Below are positions 30,796 through 39,611 of a stretch of 64,000 bases of DNA, in pieces. The translations under genes and the position numbers were made by a program. The notes under the pieces are model-generated. The model saw only the letters and a program-made list of their open reading frames with translations. It made no database searches and was not told the DNA's origin. Origin of the DNA: Shinella kummerowiae (GTDB lineage Bacteria > Pseudomonadota > Alphaproteobacteria > Rhizobiales > Rhizobiaceae); NCBI RefSeq assembly GCF_009827055.1, contig NZ_WUMK01000004.1, positions 62,001 to 126,000 of the forward strand, written 5' to 3'. Within the stretch, counting starts at the first letter, position 1. Every line of letters begins with the position of its first letter.

Positions 30796-32235
30796 ATGAC
30801 TGAATCGCAGCAGAAGCTTTCGACATTCCCGGCGTTCTTCCGCACCACCGGCAGAACGGTCGTTGTCGTGGGCGCTGGCGACGAGGCTTTTGCCAAGGCG
30901 CGCCTCCTGCTCAACACGGATGCCCGGATCGTTATTCTGGCGGAAGAGCCGGAGGCGGATTTCGCCCGGTTCATCGCTGACAAGGGCCTTGTGCTCGTTC
31001 GCGTGCCCTTCTCGAAGCCGGCGATCGCGGATGCGACGCTGGTCTTCGCGGCGACGGGGCATGCAGCGGCTGACCGCACTATTGTCGCAGCCGCCCGCGA
31101 ACTGCACATTCCGGTCAACGCCGTCGACCAGCCGGATCATTGCGACTTCTTCACGCCGGCGCTTGTCAACCGTGCGCCGGTCGCCGTTGCCATCGGCACG
31201 GAAGGCGCAGGCCCCGTTCTGGCGCAGATGATCCGCGCGCAGGTCGACCAGATATTGTCGCCGTCGCTTGGCCGTCTTGCGAGCCTGGCCAACAGCTATC
31301 GGCAGGCCGTCGACCGTATCCTGCCGCGCGGCGTGACGCGCCGCGTCTTCTGGCGCCACTTCTTCCAGGGCGCCGTCGCCGATGCCCTCAACAATGGCGA
31401 TACCGAACTGGCGCGCCGCGCCGCCAACACGCTTCTGAATTCGCAAGGCAAGGCCGCGGGCCATGTCTGGCTCGTCGGTGCCGGCCCGGGCGCCGAAGAC
31501 CTGCTGACGCTGCGCGCCCAGCGCGTGATGATGGAGGCCGATGTGATCGTCTTCGACGCGCTCGTGCCGCAGGCGATCGTCGACATGGGGCGCCGCGATG
31601 CCGAGCGCCTGTCCGTCGGCAAGCGCAAGGGCTGTCACTCAAAGTCGCAGGAGGAGATCAACGATCTGCTCGTCGAGCTTGGTAAGGCGGGAAAACGTGT
31701 CGTGCGCCTGAAATCCGGCGATCCGCTGGTCTATGGTCGCGCGGGTGAGGAAATGGCGGCGCTGCGCCAGGCGGGCGTGACCTATGAGGTGGTGCCGGGC
31801 ATTACCTCCGCCTTCGCGGCGGCTGCCGATTTCGAACTGCCGCTGACATTGCGCGGCGTTGCCTCCTCGCTGGTCTTCACGACGGGCCACGACCTGACGG
31901 GCGCGGTCCTGCCGGACTGGGCGCGTCTTGCGATTTCCGGCGCCACCGTTGCCGTCTATATGGGGCGCACCGTGGCCGCCTCCGTCGCCGCGCGACTGAT
32001 GGATGCCGGTCTGCCGGCCGAAACGACCGTCGCCGTCGTGGAGAACGCCAGCCGCCGCGACAAGCGGCTGCTGCACGGCACGCTCAAGGATCTTCCGGGC
32101 CTGGAGCATCGCGACGAACTGTCCGGTCCGGTCATGGTGATCATCGGCGAGGCCGTTGCCGGCGCCAATTTCGAACATTCCACACCGCTCGCCCAGCGCG
32201 AGACGGTTCGTGATACAGCAGCATTGGGAGCATGA
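30796..32235 (+). CDS. cysG: Siroheme synthase CysG
   Basis: CysG makes siroheme for sulfite and nitrite reductases. The 479-residue protein combines an N-terminal NAD-dependent precorrin-2 dehydrogenase/ferrochelatase domain (VVVVGAGDEAFAKARLLL) with a C-terminal uroporphyrinogen-III methyltransferase domain (VWLVGAGPGAEDLLTLRA, VVRLKSGDPLVYGRAGEE and VVPGITSAFAAAA). The ATG at 30796 was preferred because the upstream extension lies in the AT-rich leader. It heads the operon cysG-DUF2849-cysI-DUF934. Confidence 0.95.
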   Translation: MTESQQKLSTFPAFFRTTGRTVVVVGAGDEAFAKARLLLNTDARIVILAEEPEADFARFIADKGLVLVRVPFSKPAIADATLVFAATGHAAADRTIVAAARELHIPVNAVDQPDHCDFFTPALVNRAPVAVAIGTEGAGPVLAQMIRAQVDQILSPSLGRLASLANSYRQAVDRILPRGVTRRVFWRHFFQGAVADALNNGDTELARRAANTLLNSQGKAAGHVWLVGAGPGAEDLLTLRAQRVMMEADVIVFDALVPQAIVDMGRRDAERLSVGKRKGCHSKSQEEINDLLVELGKAGKRVVRLKSGDPLVYGRAGEEMAALRQAGVTYEVVPGITSAFAAAADFELPLTLRGVASSLVFTTGHDLTGAVLPDWARLAISGATVAVYMGRTVAASVAARLMDAGLPAETTVAVVENASRRDKRLLHGTLKDLPGLEHRDELSGPVMVIIGEAVAGANFEHSTPLAQRETVRDTAALGA

Positions 32236-32236
32236 C

Positions 32237-32554
32237 ATGGCCGACAAGGTTCTGACAGCCAATCGACTTTCCGACGGCATCTCCGTCTGGCTGGACGCCG
32301 CCGGCACCTGGAACGAGCACCTCCAGTCCGCCTTCGTGGCGCGCCACAAGGAGGCCGTCGAGGCGCTGGAAGCGACCGGCAAGCAGGCCTATGCCGACAA
32401 CAAGGTGGTTGACGTCAACGTCGTCGACGTCGAAGAATTCGATGGTGTCCTTCGACCGCTGCGCATGCGCGAACGCATCCGCGCCGAAGGCCCGTCGATT
32501 TCCTACGCCGCCGGTTATGCCGGCTTGATTGCGACGGCCGCACCGGCCGCCTGA
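32237..32554 (+). CDS. DUF2849 protein of the sulfite reductase operon
   Basis: A 105-residue protein of the DUF2849 family, recognised by VLTANRLSDGISVWLDAAG and by its position between cysG and cysI, where it occurs in many alphaproteobacteria. It is soluble, acidic and has no known catalytic motif. The ATG lies one base after the cysG stop. A role in sulfite or nitrite reductase maturation or electron transfer is inferred from neighbourhood only. Confidence 0.85.
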   Translation: MADKVLTANRLSDGISVWLDAAGTWNEHLQSAFVARHKEAVEALEATGKQAYADNKVVDVNVVDVEEFDGVLRPLRMRERIRAEGPSISYAAGYAGLIATAAPAA

Positions 32555-32564
32555 GGGACTTTGC

Positions 32565-34241
32565 ATGTATCGCTACGACGAATTCGACCACGCCTTTGTC
32601 TCCGACCGCGTTGAACAGTTTCGCGATCAGGTCGGTCGCCGCCTGTCCGGCGAATTGGCGGAGGATGCCTTCAAGCCGCTGCGCCTGATGAACGGCGTCT
32701 ATCTGCAGCTGCACGCCTACATGCTGCGCGTCGCCATTCCCTATGGCACGCTGAATGGGCGTCAGATGCGCATGCTGGCCTATATCGCGCGCAAATATGA
32801 CCGTGGCTACGGCCATTTCACCACGCGCCAGAACATCCAGTACAACTGGCCGAAGCTGAACGAGCTGCCGGACGCGCTTGCCGATCTCGCGACCGTGGAG
32901 ATGCACGCACTCCAGACCTCGGGCAACTGCATTCGCAACGTGACGGCCGACCATTTCGCGGGGGCTGCCGCCGATGAGGTCGCCGATCCGCGGCCCTACG
33001 CGGAAATCCTGCGCCAGTGGTCGTCGGTGCATCCGGAATTCTCCTTCCTGCCACGCAAGTTCAAGATCGCCGTCACCGGCGCCGAGCGCGACCGCGCGGC
33101 CATCCAGGTGCACGATATCGGCCTGCACCTGAAGAAGAACGAAAAGGGCGAGATCGGCTTTGCCGTCTATGTCGGCGGCGGGCAGGGCCGTACGCCGATG
33201 ATCGCCAAGAAGATCCGCGACTTCCTGCCGGAAGAGGACCTGTTGTCCTACACGACGGCGATCATGCGCGTGTACAACCTGCATGGCCGGCGCGACAACA
33301 AGTACAAGGCGCGCATCAAGATTCTCGTGCACGAGACGGGCGCCGAGGAACTGGCGCGGCAGGTGGACGTCGAGTTCGCTGCCCTCAAGGATAGCGAGCT
33401 GAAGCTGCCGGAACGGGACGTCGCCGCCATCTCCGCCTATTTCGCGCCGCCGGACCTGGCGCCCCGCGCCGAGGGCTGGGCGAGTCTTGCGCAATGGAAG
33501 AAGGCGGATGCGGATTTTGCCCGCTGGGTGCAGAACAATGTCCAGCCGCACAAACATCCCGACTACGGCATGGTGACGATTTCGCTGAAGCCGATCGGCG
33601 GCATTCCGGGCGACGCGACCGATACGCAGATGGAAGCCGTCGCCGACATCGCGGAAGAATACGCCTTCGACGAAATCCGCGTCAGCCATGAGCAGAACCT
33701 GATCCTGCCGCATGTGGCGCTGGCCGATCTCGAGCCGATCTACCGTGGTCTCGTCGCCGCGGGCCTCGCAACCGCCAATGCCGGCCTGATCACGGATATC
33801 ATTGCCTGTCCCGGGCTGGATTATTGCGCGCTGGCCAATGCCCGCTCGATCCCTGTCGCACAGGAGCTTTCGCTGCGCTTCGGTGCGCCCGAGCGCCAGG
33901 CGGAGATCGGCGAACTGAAGATCAAGATTTCCGGCTGCATCAATGCCTGCGGCCACCACCATGTCGGCCATATCGGCCTGCTGGGCGTGGAAAAGAAGGG
34001 CGAGGAGCTTTACCAGATCACGCTCGGCGGCTCCGGCGACGAGAACACCTCGATCGGCGAGATCATCGGCCGCGGCTTCGAACCGGAAAAGGTGACGGAC
34101 GCCGTGGAGGTGATCGTCGATACCTATCTGGGTCTGCGTCTCGATCCTTCCGAAACTTTCCTTGTCGCCTATCGCCGCGTCGGACCGCAACCCTTCAAGG
34201 ATGCGCTCTACGGTGATAAAGCGGCGGCAGCGGCAGCCTGA
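32565..34241 (+). CDS. cysI: Sulfite/nitrite reductase hemoprotein
   Basis: The 558-residue siroheme enzyme reduces sulfite (or nitrite) with six electrons. Ligands of the coupled siroheme and 4Fe-4S cluster are visible as C-x5-C in CPGLDYC and C-x3-C in CINAC, followed by GHHHVGHIG. An arginine-rich siroheme pocket is suggested by FTTRQNIQYNW and TSGNCIRNVT. The ATG at 32565 follows TGAGGGA. The neighbours CysG, DUF2849 and DUF934 support sulfite reduction. No cysH is present in this operon. Confidence 0.94.
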   Translation: MYRYDEFDHAFVSDRVEQFRDQVGRRLSGELAEDAFKPLRLMNGVYLQLHAYMLRVAIPYGTLNGRQMRMLAYIARKYDRGYGHFTTRQNIQYNWPKLNELPDALADLATVEMHALQTSGNCIRNVTADHFAGAAADEVADPRPYAEILRQWSSVHPEFSFLPRKFKIAVTGAERDRAAIQVHDIGLHLKKNEKGEIGFAVYVGGGQGRTPMIAKKIRDFLPEEDLLSYTTAIMRVYNLHGRRDNKYKARIKILVHETGAEELARQVDVEFAALKDSELKLPERDVAAISAYFAPPDLAPRAEGWASLAQWKKADADFARWVQNNVQPHKHPDYGMVTISLKPIGGIPGDATDTQMEAVADIAEEYAFDEIRVSHEQNLILPHVALADLEPIYRGLVAAGLATANAGLITDIIACPGLDYCALANARSIPVAQELSLRFGAPERQAEIGELKIKISGCINACGHHHVGHIGLLGVEKKGEELYQITLGGSGDENTSIGEIIGRGFEPEKVTDAVEVIVDTYLGLRLDPSETFLVAYRRVGPQPFKDALYGDKAAAAAA

Positions 34242-34252
34242 AGGGAGCGATC

Positions 34253-34753
34253 ATGACGAAAATCTGGAACGAATCCGGCTTCGTGACCGACGATCCGTGG
34301 ATCATCGAGACGGAAGAGACAAAGGCCGGCTCGAACGAAAAGGCCATTCTCGGCCTCGACGACTTCCTGGTGAAGGTATCGGAAAGTGATGACACGGAAC
34401 TCGGCGTGCTGATCAATCCGGCGGACGATGTGCGCAAGCTGGAGGGTCATCTCGACCGGCTGGCGCTCGTGGCCGTCGCTTTCCCGGCCTTCAACGATGG
34501 TCGCGCCTTCAGCCATGCGTCGCTGTTGCGTGCGCGCCTCGGGTTTTCGCGTGAGGTGCGGGCGGTCGGCGATGTGTTGATCGACCAGATTCCGTTGATG
34601 CTGCGCTGTGGCATCGACAGCTTTGCCGTCACCAATGCGACCGCGCTGAAGCGGCTTGCGGAAAACCGGCTGCCGGGCATCGACAATCACTACCAGCCGA
34701 CGGCCCGCCCTTCGGAAGAGGTCGGTTCCTATAGCTGGCGTCGTCGGGCCTGA
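34253..34753 (+). CDS. DUF934 protein of the sulfur assimilation locus
   Basis: A 166-residue protein of the DUF934 family, which is typically encoded beside cysI or cysH in proteobacteria. Recognisable segments are LGVLINPADDVRKLEGHLDR and LRCGIDSFAVTNATALKRL, which sits near the C-terminus. The biochemical role is not established; it may help reductase assembly. It ends the operon, and a GC-rich hairpin follows. Confidence 0.87.
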   Translation: MTKIWNESGFVTDDPWIIETEETKAGSNEKAILGLDDFLVKVSESDDTELGVLINPADDVRKLEGHLDRLALVAVAFPAFNDGRAFSHASLLRARLGFSREVRAVGDVLIDQIPLMLRCGIDSFAVTNATALKRLAENRLPGIDNHYQPTARPSEEVGSYSWRRRA

Positions 34754-34757
34754 TTTC

Positions 34758-34782
34758 CAGGCCCGCCTTCCGGGCGGGCCTG
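34758..34782 (+). terminator. Hairpin after the cysG-cysI operon
   Basis: CAGGCCCGCC (34758-34767) pairs with GGCGGGCCTG (34773-34782) over a 5-nt loop. No T tract follows, so it may stabilise or attenuate rather than fully terminate. Confidence 0.55.
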
Positions 34783-34956
34783 TGAAAGGCCGCAATCGCG
34801 TTCTACACTTGCGCGAGATCAAAGCCGCGCAGCACGAAAAAGAGAACTATTGCGCGGCCAATCGGCGCATTGGAACGGAATACCTTCCTTTGCCGCTCAA
34901 CATGTAATATCTGCCTATCGTCAAGATTTTCCGACGCAGCCAGGATCGATCCCGAA

Positions 34957-35769
34957 ATGAACGCACCTGCCAAGACCGAAGATTTCGTACCCGCCATTCC
35001 CGCCGGTGTTTTCGCCGAGACGGTGACGAGCGTGCGGCATTATACGGATCGCCTGTTCAGCTTCCGCATGACGCGCCCGGAAAGCTTCCGCTTCCGCTCC
35101 GGCGAGTTCGCTATGATCGGCCTGATGGTCGGCGAGAAGCCGGTCTACCGTGCCTATTCGATCGCCAGCCCCTCCTGGGACGAGGAACTCGAATTCTTCT
35201 CGATCAAGGTGCCGGACGGCCCGCTGACGTCGCATCTCCAGCAGATCCAGCCGGGCGATACCGTGCTGATGCGCAAGAAGCCGACCGGCACGCTCGTGCT
35301 CGATGCGCTGACGCCCGGAAGGCGCCTCTACATGTTCTCTACCGGCACCGGTATCGCGCCCTTCGCGAGCCTGATGCGCGATCCGGAAACCTATGAAAAG
35401 TTCGACGAAGTCATCCTGACGCATACTTGCCGCGAAGTCGCCGAACTGCAATACGGTTTCGACCTTGTCGAGGAAGTCCGCAACCATGAATTCCTAGCGG
35501 AAGTGGTCGGCAACAAGCTGCGCCACTATGCGACCGTGACCCGTGAGGATTACGCGCAACAGGGCCGCATCACCGACCTTATTCGCAATGGTAAGATGTT
35601 CGCCGATCTCGGCGTGCCGCATTTCGATCCGGCCGTGGATCGCGGCATGATCTGCGGCTCCTCGGCGATGCTGAAGGAAACCAAGGCTCTGCTGGAAGAG
35701 GCGGGTCTCGTCGAAGGCTCCAACAACAAGCCCGGCGAGTTCGTCATCGAGCGCGCCTTCGTCGATTGA
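34957..35769 (+). CDS. fpr: Ferredoxin-NADP(+) reductase
   Basis: Fpr transfers electrons between NADPH and ferredoxin or flavodoxin. The 270-residue protein has the FAD motif RAYSIASPSWDEEL and the NADP-binding motif STGTGIAPFASLMRDPE. The end matches the subclass Ia bacterial type (CGSSAMLKETKALLEEAGL, terminating in VIERAFVD). The ATG at 34957 follows AGGATCG. It probably has its own promoter in the 203-bp gap. Reducing power for the adjacent sulfite reductase is a reasonable inference. Confidence 0.95.
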   Translation: MNAPAKTEDFVPAIPAGVFAETVTSVRHYTDRLFSFRMTRPESFRFRSGEFAMIGLMVGEKPVYRAYSIASPSWDEELEFFSIKVPDGPLTSHLQQIQPGDTVLMRKKPTGTLVLDALTPGRRLYMFSTGTGIAPFASLMRDPETYEKFDEVILTHTCREVAELQYGFDLVEEVRNHEFLAEVVGNKLRHYATVTREDYAQQGRITDLIRNGKMFADLGVPHFDPAVDRGMICGSSAMLKETKALLEEAGLVEGSNNKPGEFVIERAFVD

Positions 35770-35790
35770 TTTGGCGAACAGGAAGAATGC

Positions 35791-35816
35791 AGGGCGGCCT
35801 TCGGGTCGCCCTTTTT
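35791..35816 (+). terminator. Rho-independent terminator after fpr
   Basis: AGGGCG (35791-35796) pairs with CGCCCT (35806-35811), extended by an inner GCC/GGG pairing, and runs into TTTTT. Confidence 0.85.
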
Positions 35817-35824
35817 GTTTGTGC

Positions 35825-36469
35825 TTACGCGGAGAGATAGTCGATCAGGTCGGTCATCGCCGCTTCGGCAGCGAGCCTATCGCCGTTGCGGATGGCGCGG
35901 ATGACCTTCACGTGGCGTTCCACCGAACCATCCATGTGCCGGTTGTCGGCGCGGGTAAACCAGAGACGGCGTGAATGGGTTTGCAGGGGAGCGAGCGCCG
36001 CTGTCAGATAGCGGTTGGGGCAGGCTTGCTCCATGATTTCGTCGAAGGATTTGTCGGCCGCAAGAAAGCCCTCCACATCGGAATGGATCGAGCAGGCCGT
36101 CATGGCCTGCGCACAGGCGACGAGCTGTTCGCGGTGATCGTCGTCGGCGTGCTGGGCCACGAGGGCAGCGGCGAGGGGTTCAAGCTGCCGGCGCGTGGCC
36201 ATGACATGGGCATGGTCATCCGGCCGGATTGCCGTGATCTGCAAGCCGGCGCGCGGGCGCACGGCAATCAATCCCTGCCATTCGAGCTTCTGGATCGCCT
36301 CGCGCACCGGTGTGCGGCCATGGCCGGCAAGTTCGATGAGCTGGCGCTCAGTCACCAGCGAGCCCGGTTTCAGTTTGAGCGTGACGATCAGCCCCTCGAG
36401 GGTGAGGTAGGCGAGGTGGGCCTGCGATGCCGCGTTGTCCACGTTCCGGCGCTCCAACTGATATATCAC
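35825..36469 (-). CDS. GntR/FadR-family transcriptional regulator
   Basis: A 214-residue GntR-type repressor with an N-terminal winged helix (LVTERQLIELAGHGRTPVRE, about residues 25-90) and a C-terminal FCD ligand domain with the metal-binding pattern (ATRRQLEPLAA, FDEIMEQACPN, DNRHMDGSVERHVKVI). FCD regulators usually respond to organic acids. The start is uncertain: GTG at 36469 or TTG at 36457, neither with a good ribosome site. A TGATATATCA palindrome overlaps the first codons, pointing to autoregulation. Confidence 0.88.
   Translation of the reverse strand: MIYQLERRNVDNAASQAHLAYLTLEGLIVTLKLKPGSLVTERQLIELAGHGRTPVREAIQKLEWQGLIAVRPRAGLQITAIRPDDHAHVMATRRQLEPLAAALVAQHADDDHREQLVACAQAMTACSIHSDVEGFLAADKSFDEIMEQACPNRYLTAALAPLQTHSRRLWFTRADNRHMDGSVERHVKVIRAIRNGDRLAAEAAMTDLIDYLSA
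36459..36468. promoter_or_regulatory. TGATATATCA operator candidate, proximal copy
   Basis: A perfect 10-bp palindrome at the 5' end of the GntR gene. An identical copy lies 46 bp away at 36505-36514. Confidence 0.6.
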
Positions 36470-36504
36470 ACATAAACATGCCGTAAATCGAACGACGAGT
36501 TTCC

Positions 36505-36514
36505 TGATATATCA
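36505..36514. promoter_or_regulatory. TGATATATCA operator candidate, distal copy
   Basis: The second identical perfect palindrome, in the divergent region between the GntR gene and the VOC gene. The centre-to-centre distance of 46 bp is between four and five helical turns. Confidence 0.6.
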
Positions 36515-36722
36515 ATGCGTGTGCGCGAAAGCCAGAGGTGCCGGTTCCCGCAGCGTCTTGCGGGATCTTTCGTGCTAGAAGTCGCCATTTTCCGCCATTC
36601 CATCGACGACAGCATCGACATTGACGGCAGCGGATGCCCGGCCTTATGCAGGGTGGGCGCTGTTTCCCGCGATGGGATGCCGCCCGACCAATTTGCGCCG
36701 AGCCGTTCCGAGGAGACGTTTC

Positions 36723-37127
36723 ATGAACCAGAGCCTCGCCCATATTGCGCTCATCGTCCGCGATTATGACGAAGCCATCGACTTCTACGTGGACACGCTT
36801 GGCTTCGAACTGGTCGACGACACGTACCAGGCGGAACAGGACAAACGTTGGGTGGTGGTGCGGCCGAAGGGAACGGGCAGCTGCTCGATCCTGCTTGCCC
36901 GCGCGTCGTCGCCCGATCAGGCGCGCTATGTCGGTGATCAGGCGGGCGGGCGGGTTTTCCTCTTCCTGCGCACCGATGATTTCTGGCGCGATTATCATGC
37001 CCTGGTCGAAAAGGGTGTGGCCTTCGAACGGGAACCGAAGACCGCGGACTACGGGATCGTCGCGGTGTTCAAGGACCTTTACGGCAATCTCTGGGATCTC
37101 ATCGAGTTCACCGACGGCCGACCCTGA
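36723..37127 (+). CDS. VOC-family protein, glyoxalase/bleomycin-resistance type
   Basis: A 134-residue single-module VOC protein. The typical start is LAHIALIVRDYDEAIDFYVD and the typical end is FKDLYGNLWDLIEF; His and Glu residues at these places are the usual metal ligands. The ATG at 36723 follows GAGGAGACG. It is divergent from the GntR regulator and separated by the two TGATATATCA sites, so it is the likely target of that regulator. The substrate is unknown. Confidence 0.85.
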   Translation: MNQSLAHIALIVRDYDEAIDFYVDTLGFELVDDTYQAEQDKRWVVVRPKGTGSCSILLARASSPDQARYVGDQAGGRVFLFLRTDDFWRDYHALVEKGVAFEREPKTADYGIVAVFKDLYGNLWDLIEFTDGRP

Positions 37128-37146
37128 TGCGGCCGTGACGGGGCGG

Positions 37147-37998
37147 CTATAGTTCCTCCAGCGTGTCGCCGAAGCGCTCGATACCGCGCAGGCGCGTGCG
37201 ACCGGCGGCGCCGGCCCGTTCGATGGCGCGCGTTGCGATCAGGTGACAGATGGCCATGACCGAGACGTGGTTGAACAGCGGCCCCGGTGCCAGTGTCTGG
37301 CAACGGAAGTGCCACGTTGCCGTCGCGCGGTGCGCGACACCCTCGTCCGTCAGGTAGAGAAGCTTGGCACCGCTCTTCTCGATGGCGGACAGGATGGTCT
37401 CCATCTGCGCGATGCGCCGGCGCAGGCCAAAAACGATCGCGACATCCTTGTCGGTGACACTGACGAGGTGTTCGCCAAGCGTTTGGCCGGCGCCTGGAAT
37501 GGCGACGATGTTTTCCACCACCTGCGTCATCTGCCATTGCAGATAGTCGGCGAAGGCGTGGCTGCTGCGAAAACCAAGCACCCAGGTCTTGCGCGCATTG
37601 AGGATCGCATCCGCGACCGCATCCACCTGCGTGTCGGTGATCGTCGCGAAGGTGCCCTCCAGATTGGCGATGCCCTGGGCGACGTGGGCGGCAACCGACT
37701 GAGCCGCCGCGGCATCGGTTGAGGCGGCGAGGAACAGGCGCGACCCGGTCTGTTTTTCCTCGCGCGCATGGCGGCGCGCTTCCTCGTAGTTCTCGTAGCC
37801 GAGGCGCCGGACGAAGCGGGTCACCGTCGCGTTGGAGACCTGGGCGAGCTTGGCGAGTTCGGAGGCTGAGTAGCTCGCAAGCTCCCCCGGAAAGTCGCAG
37901 ACGAAGTCGCCGAGTCGACGCTCGGCAGGATGCAGACCTTCAAGCGCATCCCGCACGCGAAACAGGAACGAACGATCCGTGGAGCTCATCTCATTCAT
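37147..37998 (-). CDS. RpiR-family transcriptional regulator
   Basis: A 283-residue regulator with an N-terminal RpiR helix-turn-helix (ELAKLAQVSNATVTRFVRRL, about residues 47-70) and a C-terminal SIS phosphosugar-like domain (KTWVLGFRSSHAFADYLQW and IVFGLRRRIAQM). RpiR proteins usually sense phosphorylated sugars or related ligands. It is divergent from the MFS-racemase pair with a 150-bp spacer carrying repeated TGAAA-N6-TTTCA palindromes, so it probably controls them. Confidence 0.88.
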   Translation of the reverse strand: MNEMSSTDRSFLFRVRDALEGLHPAERRLGDFVCDFPGELASYSASELAKLAQVSNATVTRFVRRLGYENYEEARRHAREEKQTGSRLFLAASTDAAAAQSVAAHVAQGIANLEGTFATITDTQVDAVADAILNARKTWVLGFRSSHAFADYLQWQMTQVVENIVAIPGAGQTLGEHLVSVTDKDVAIVFGLRRRIAQMETILSAIEKSGAKLLYLTDEGVAHRATATWHFRCQTLAPGPLFNHVSVMAICHLIATRAIERAGAAGRTRLRGIERFGDTLEEL

Positions 37999-38059
37999 CG
38001 CCTTCTCTCATTAAATCAGGGTTGTAACGGACTGGCCGGACTTCGCAAGCGTGTGTGGT

Positions 38060-38124
38060 GAAACTGTCATCAAGTTTCTTGAAAAGATGATTTCATTGAT
38101 GTAATATATGAAAATTGATTTTCA
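38060..38124. promoter_or_regulatory. Operator cluster before the MFS gene
   Basis: Two palindromes share the form TGAAA-N6-TTTCA at 38080-38095 and 38109-38124, 29 bp apart by centre. A third, looser repeat GAAACT-N7-AGTTTC lies at 38060-38078. They fill the spacer between the RpiR gene and the MFS gene and are the likely binding sites of the RpiR protein. Confidence 0.55.
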
Positions 38125-38148
38125 TGCTGATGCCAAGAGGAGGAGACT

Positions 38149-39606
38149 ATGGCAGCAGAAGGTATGGTGCAGTCCGGCAAATCATCGCCGGCAATCCGTC
38201 AACTGGAGGGAGCGCTCACCCGTATCGGGGTTACCGGCGCGCATAAGCAGATCATCGCGCTGGTGCTGATCGGGTGCCTGTTCGACAGTTTTGAACAGAA
38301 CACGATCGGCGTGTCCGGCCCGCTCCTGAAGGAGCATTGGGGCCTGACCGGCACGGATATCGGCTTCCTGAATACGATCACATTTGGCAGCGCGGCCATC
38401 GGGCGCCTGCTTTCGGGCATTCTCGGCGACCGCTACGGCCGCCGCGTCATGCTGACGATCAATCTCTTGCTGTTCTCGCTCGGCTCGGCCGCCTGCGCGC
38501 TGGCACCGGACTTCATGTTCCTGTGCATCGCCCGGGCGATCGTCGGTTTCGGCGTCGGCGGGGAAATCTCGACGGCGGTCACCATGCTGTCGGAATTCTG
38601 CTCGCCGAAATTCCGCGGAACGGCGGCCGGCCTCGTCAATGTGGGCGCGGGCGGTTTCGGCAACTTCCTGGCACCCGTCTACGGGCTGATGATCTTCAGC
38701 ATCTTCCCGGGCGAGGATAGCTGGCGCTGGCTGTTTGCCTCGCTTGCACTGCCGGCGCTGCTGGTGGTGTTCTACCGTCGCTACGTGCCGGAAACACCGC
38801 GGTTCCTGGCGTCACAAGGGCGCATCGACGAAGCGAACAAGGTGCTTTCGGTGCTGGAATCCGGATCGCTCCGGCCGCGTAACCTCGTCGTCAAGGAATA
38901 TCTCTCCAAGGAAAACGAGCAGGACGCACCACGCGCCAAGGGCGCCTGGAAGGAACTTTTCCGCGCACCGTTCCTCGGCCGCATCATTCCGGTATCGATC
39001 GCCATCCTGATGAGCTACGGCGCCCAGCTTTCCGTGCTCACGCTGATGCCGATCATCTTCGTCTCGATGGGCTACACGCTGCAGGGTAGCCTGCTCTACA
39101 GCATGATCATCCAGAGCGGCAGCGTTCTCGGCGCCATTGCTGCTTCGATGTTCGGCTATTACTTCCCCCGCAAGCGCGTGCTGACCGTGGGTGCGATCTG
39201 CGCCTGCCTTGCGGCGCTTTCCATCATGCAGTTCGGCACCACAATCTATCTGGTGCTGTTCTTCGGCGCGCTCTTCCAGTTCTTCGTGCTTCTGTTGAAC
39301 ACCTCGATCTGGATCTATGCGCCGGAACTCTTCCCGACCCGTATCCGCGCCTTCGGCGTTGCCTTCATCCTGGCGACGGGCTCGGCTGCCGGTTCCTTCG
39401 TGCCGACCATCTCGGGCGCCCTGTTCGATGCTTACGGCATGGGCGGCGTCTTCGGCCTCGCGGCTGCCATGTATGCGGTCTTCGCCGTCTGCATCCGCCT
39501 CGGGCCGGAAACCTACGGCATGTCGATGGAAGACCTCACGCAGCGTGCGGATGTCATCGGCAAGAGCGAGGACATCGCCGTCGAACCCCTCAAGGCAGGA
39601 GCATAA
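38149..39606 (+). CDS. MFS transporter, AAHS/sugar-porter-like
   Basis: A 485-residue inner-membrane carrier of the major facilitator superfamily with about 12 predicted helices. The loop 2-3 motif is GDRYGRR and the loop 4-5 equivalent is RAIVGFGVGGEIST; the central loop has YVPETPRFLASQGR. The composition resembles aromatic-acid and SV2-type porters. The start follows AAGAGGAGGAG. It is followed by the racemase-like gene after 5 bp and is divergent from the RpiR gene. Confidence 0.85.
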   Translation: MAAEGMVQSGKSSPAIRQLEGALTRIGVTGAHKQIIALVLIGCLFDSFEQNTIGVSGPLLKEHWGLTGTDIGFLNTITFGSAAIGRLLSGILGDRYGRRVMLTINLLLFSLGSAACALAPDFMFLCIARAIVGFGVGGEISTAVTMLSEFCSPKFRGTAAGLVNVGAGGFGNFLAPVYGLMIFSIFPGEDSWRWLFASLALPALLVVFYRRYVPETPRFLASQGRIDEANKVLSVLESGSLRPRNLVVKEYLSKENEQDAPRAKGAWKELFRAPFLGRIIPVSIAILMSYGAQLSVLTLMPIIFVSMGYTLQGSLLYSMIIQSGSVLGAIAASMFGYYFPRKRVLTVGAICACLAALSIMQFGTTIYLVLFFGALFQFFVLLLNTSIWIYAPELFPTRIRAFGVAFILATGSAAGSFVPTISGALFDAYGMGGVFGLAAAMYAVFAVCIRLGPETYGMSMEDLTQRADVIGKSEDIAVEPLKAGA

Positions 39607-39611
39607 CCGTA

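Noticed and set aside
36515-36769. An 84-codon frame starting just after the second TGATATATCA site
   Set aside because: It overlaps the well-supported VOC gene in another frame, has no ribosome site and no family resemblance.
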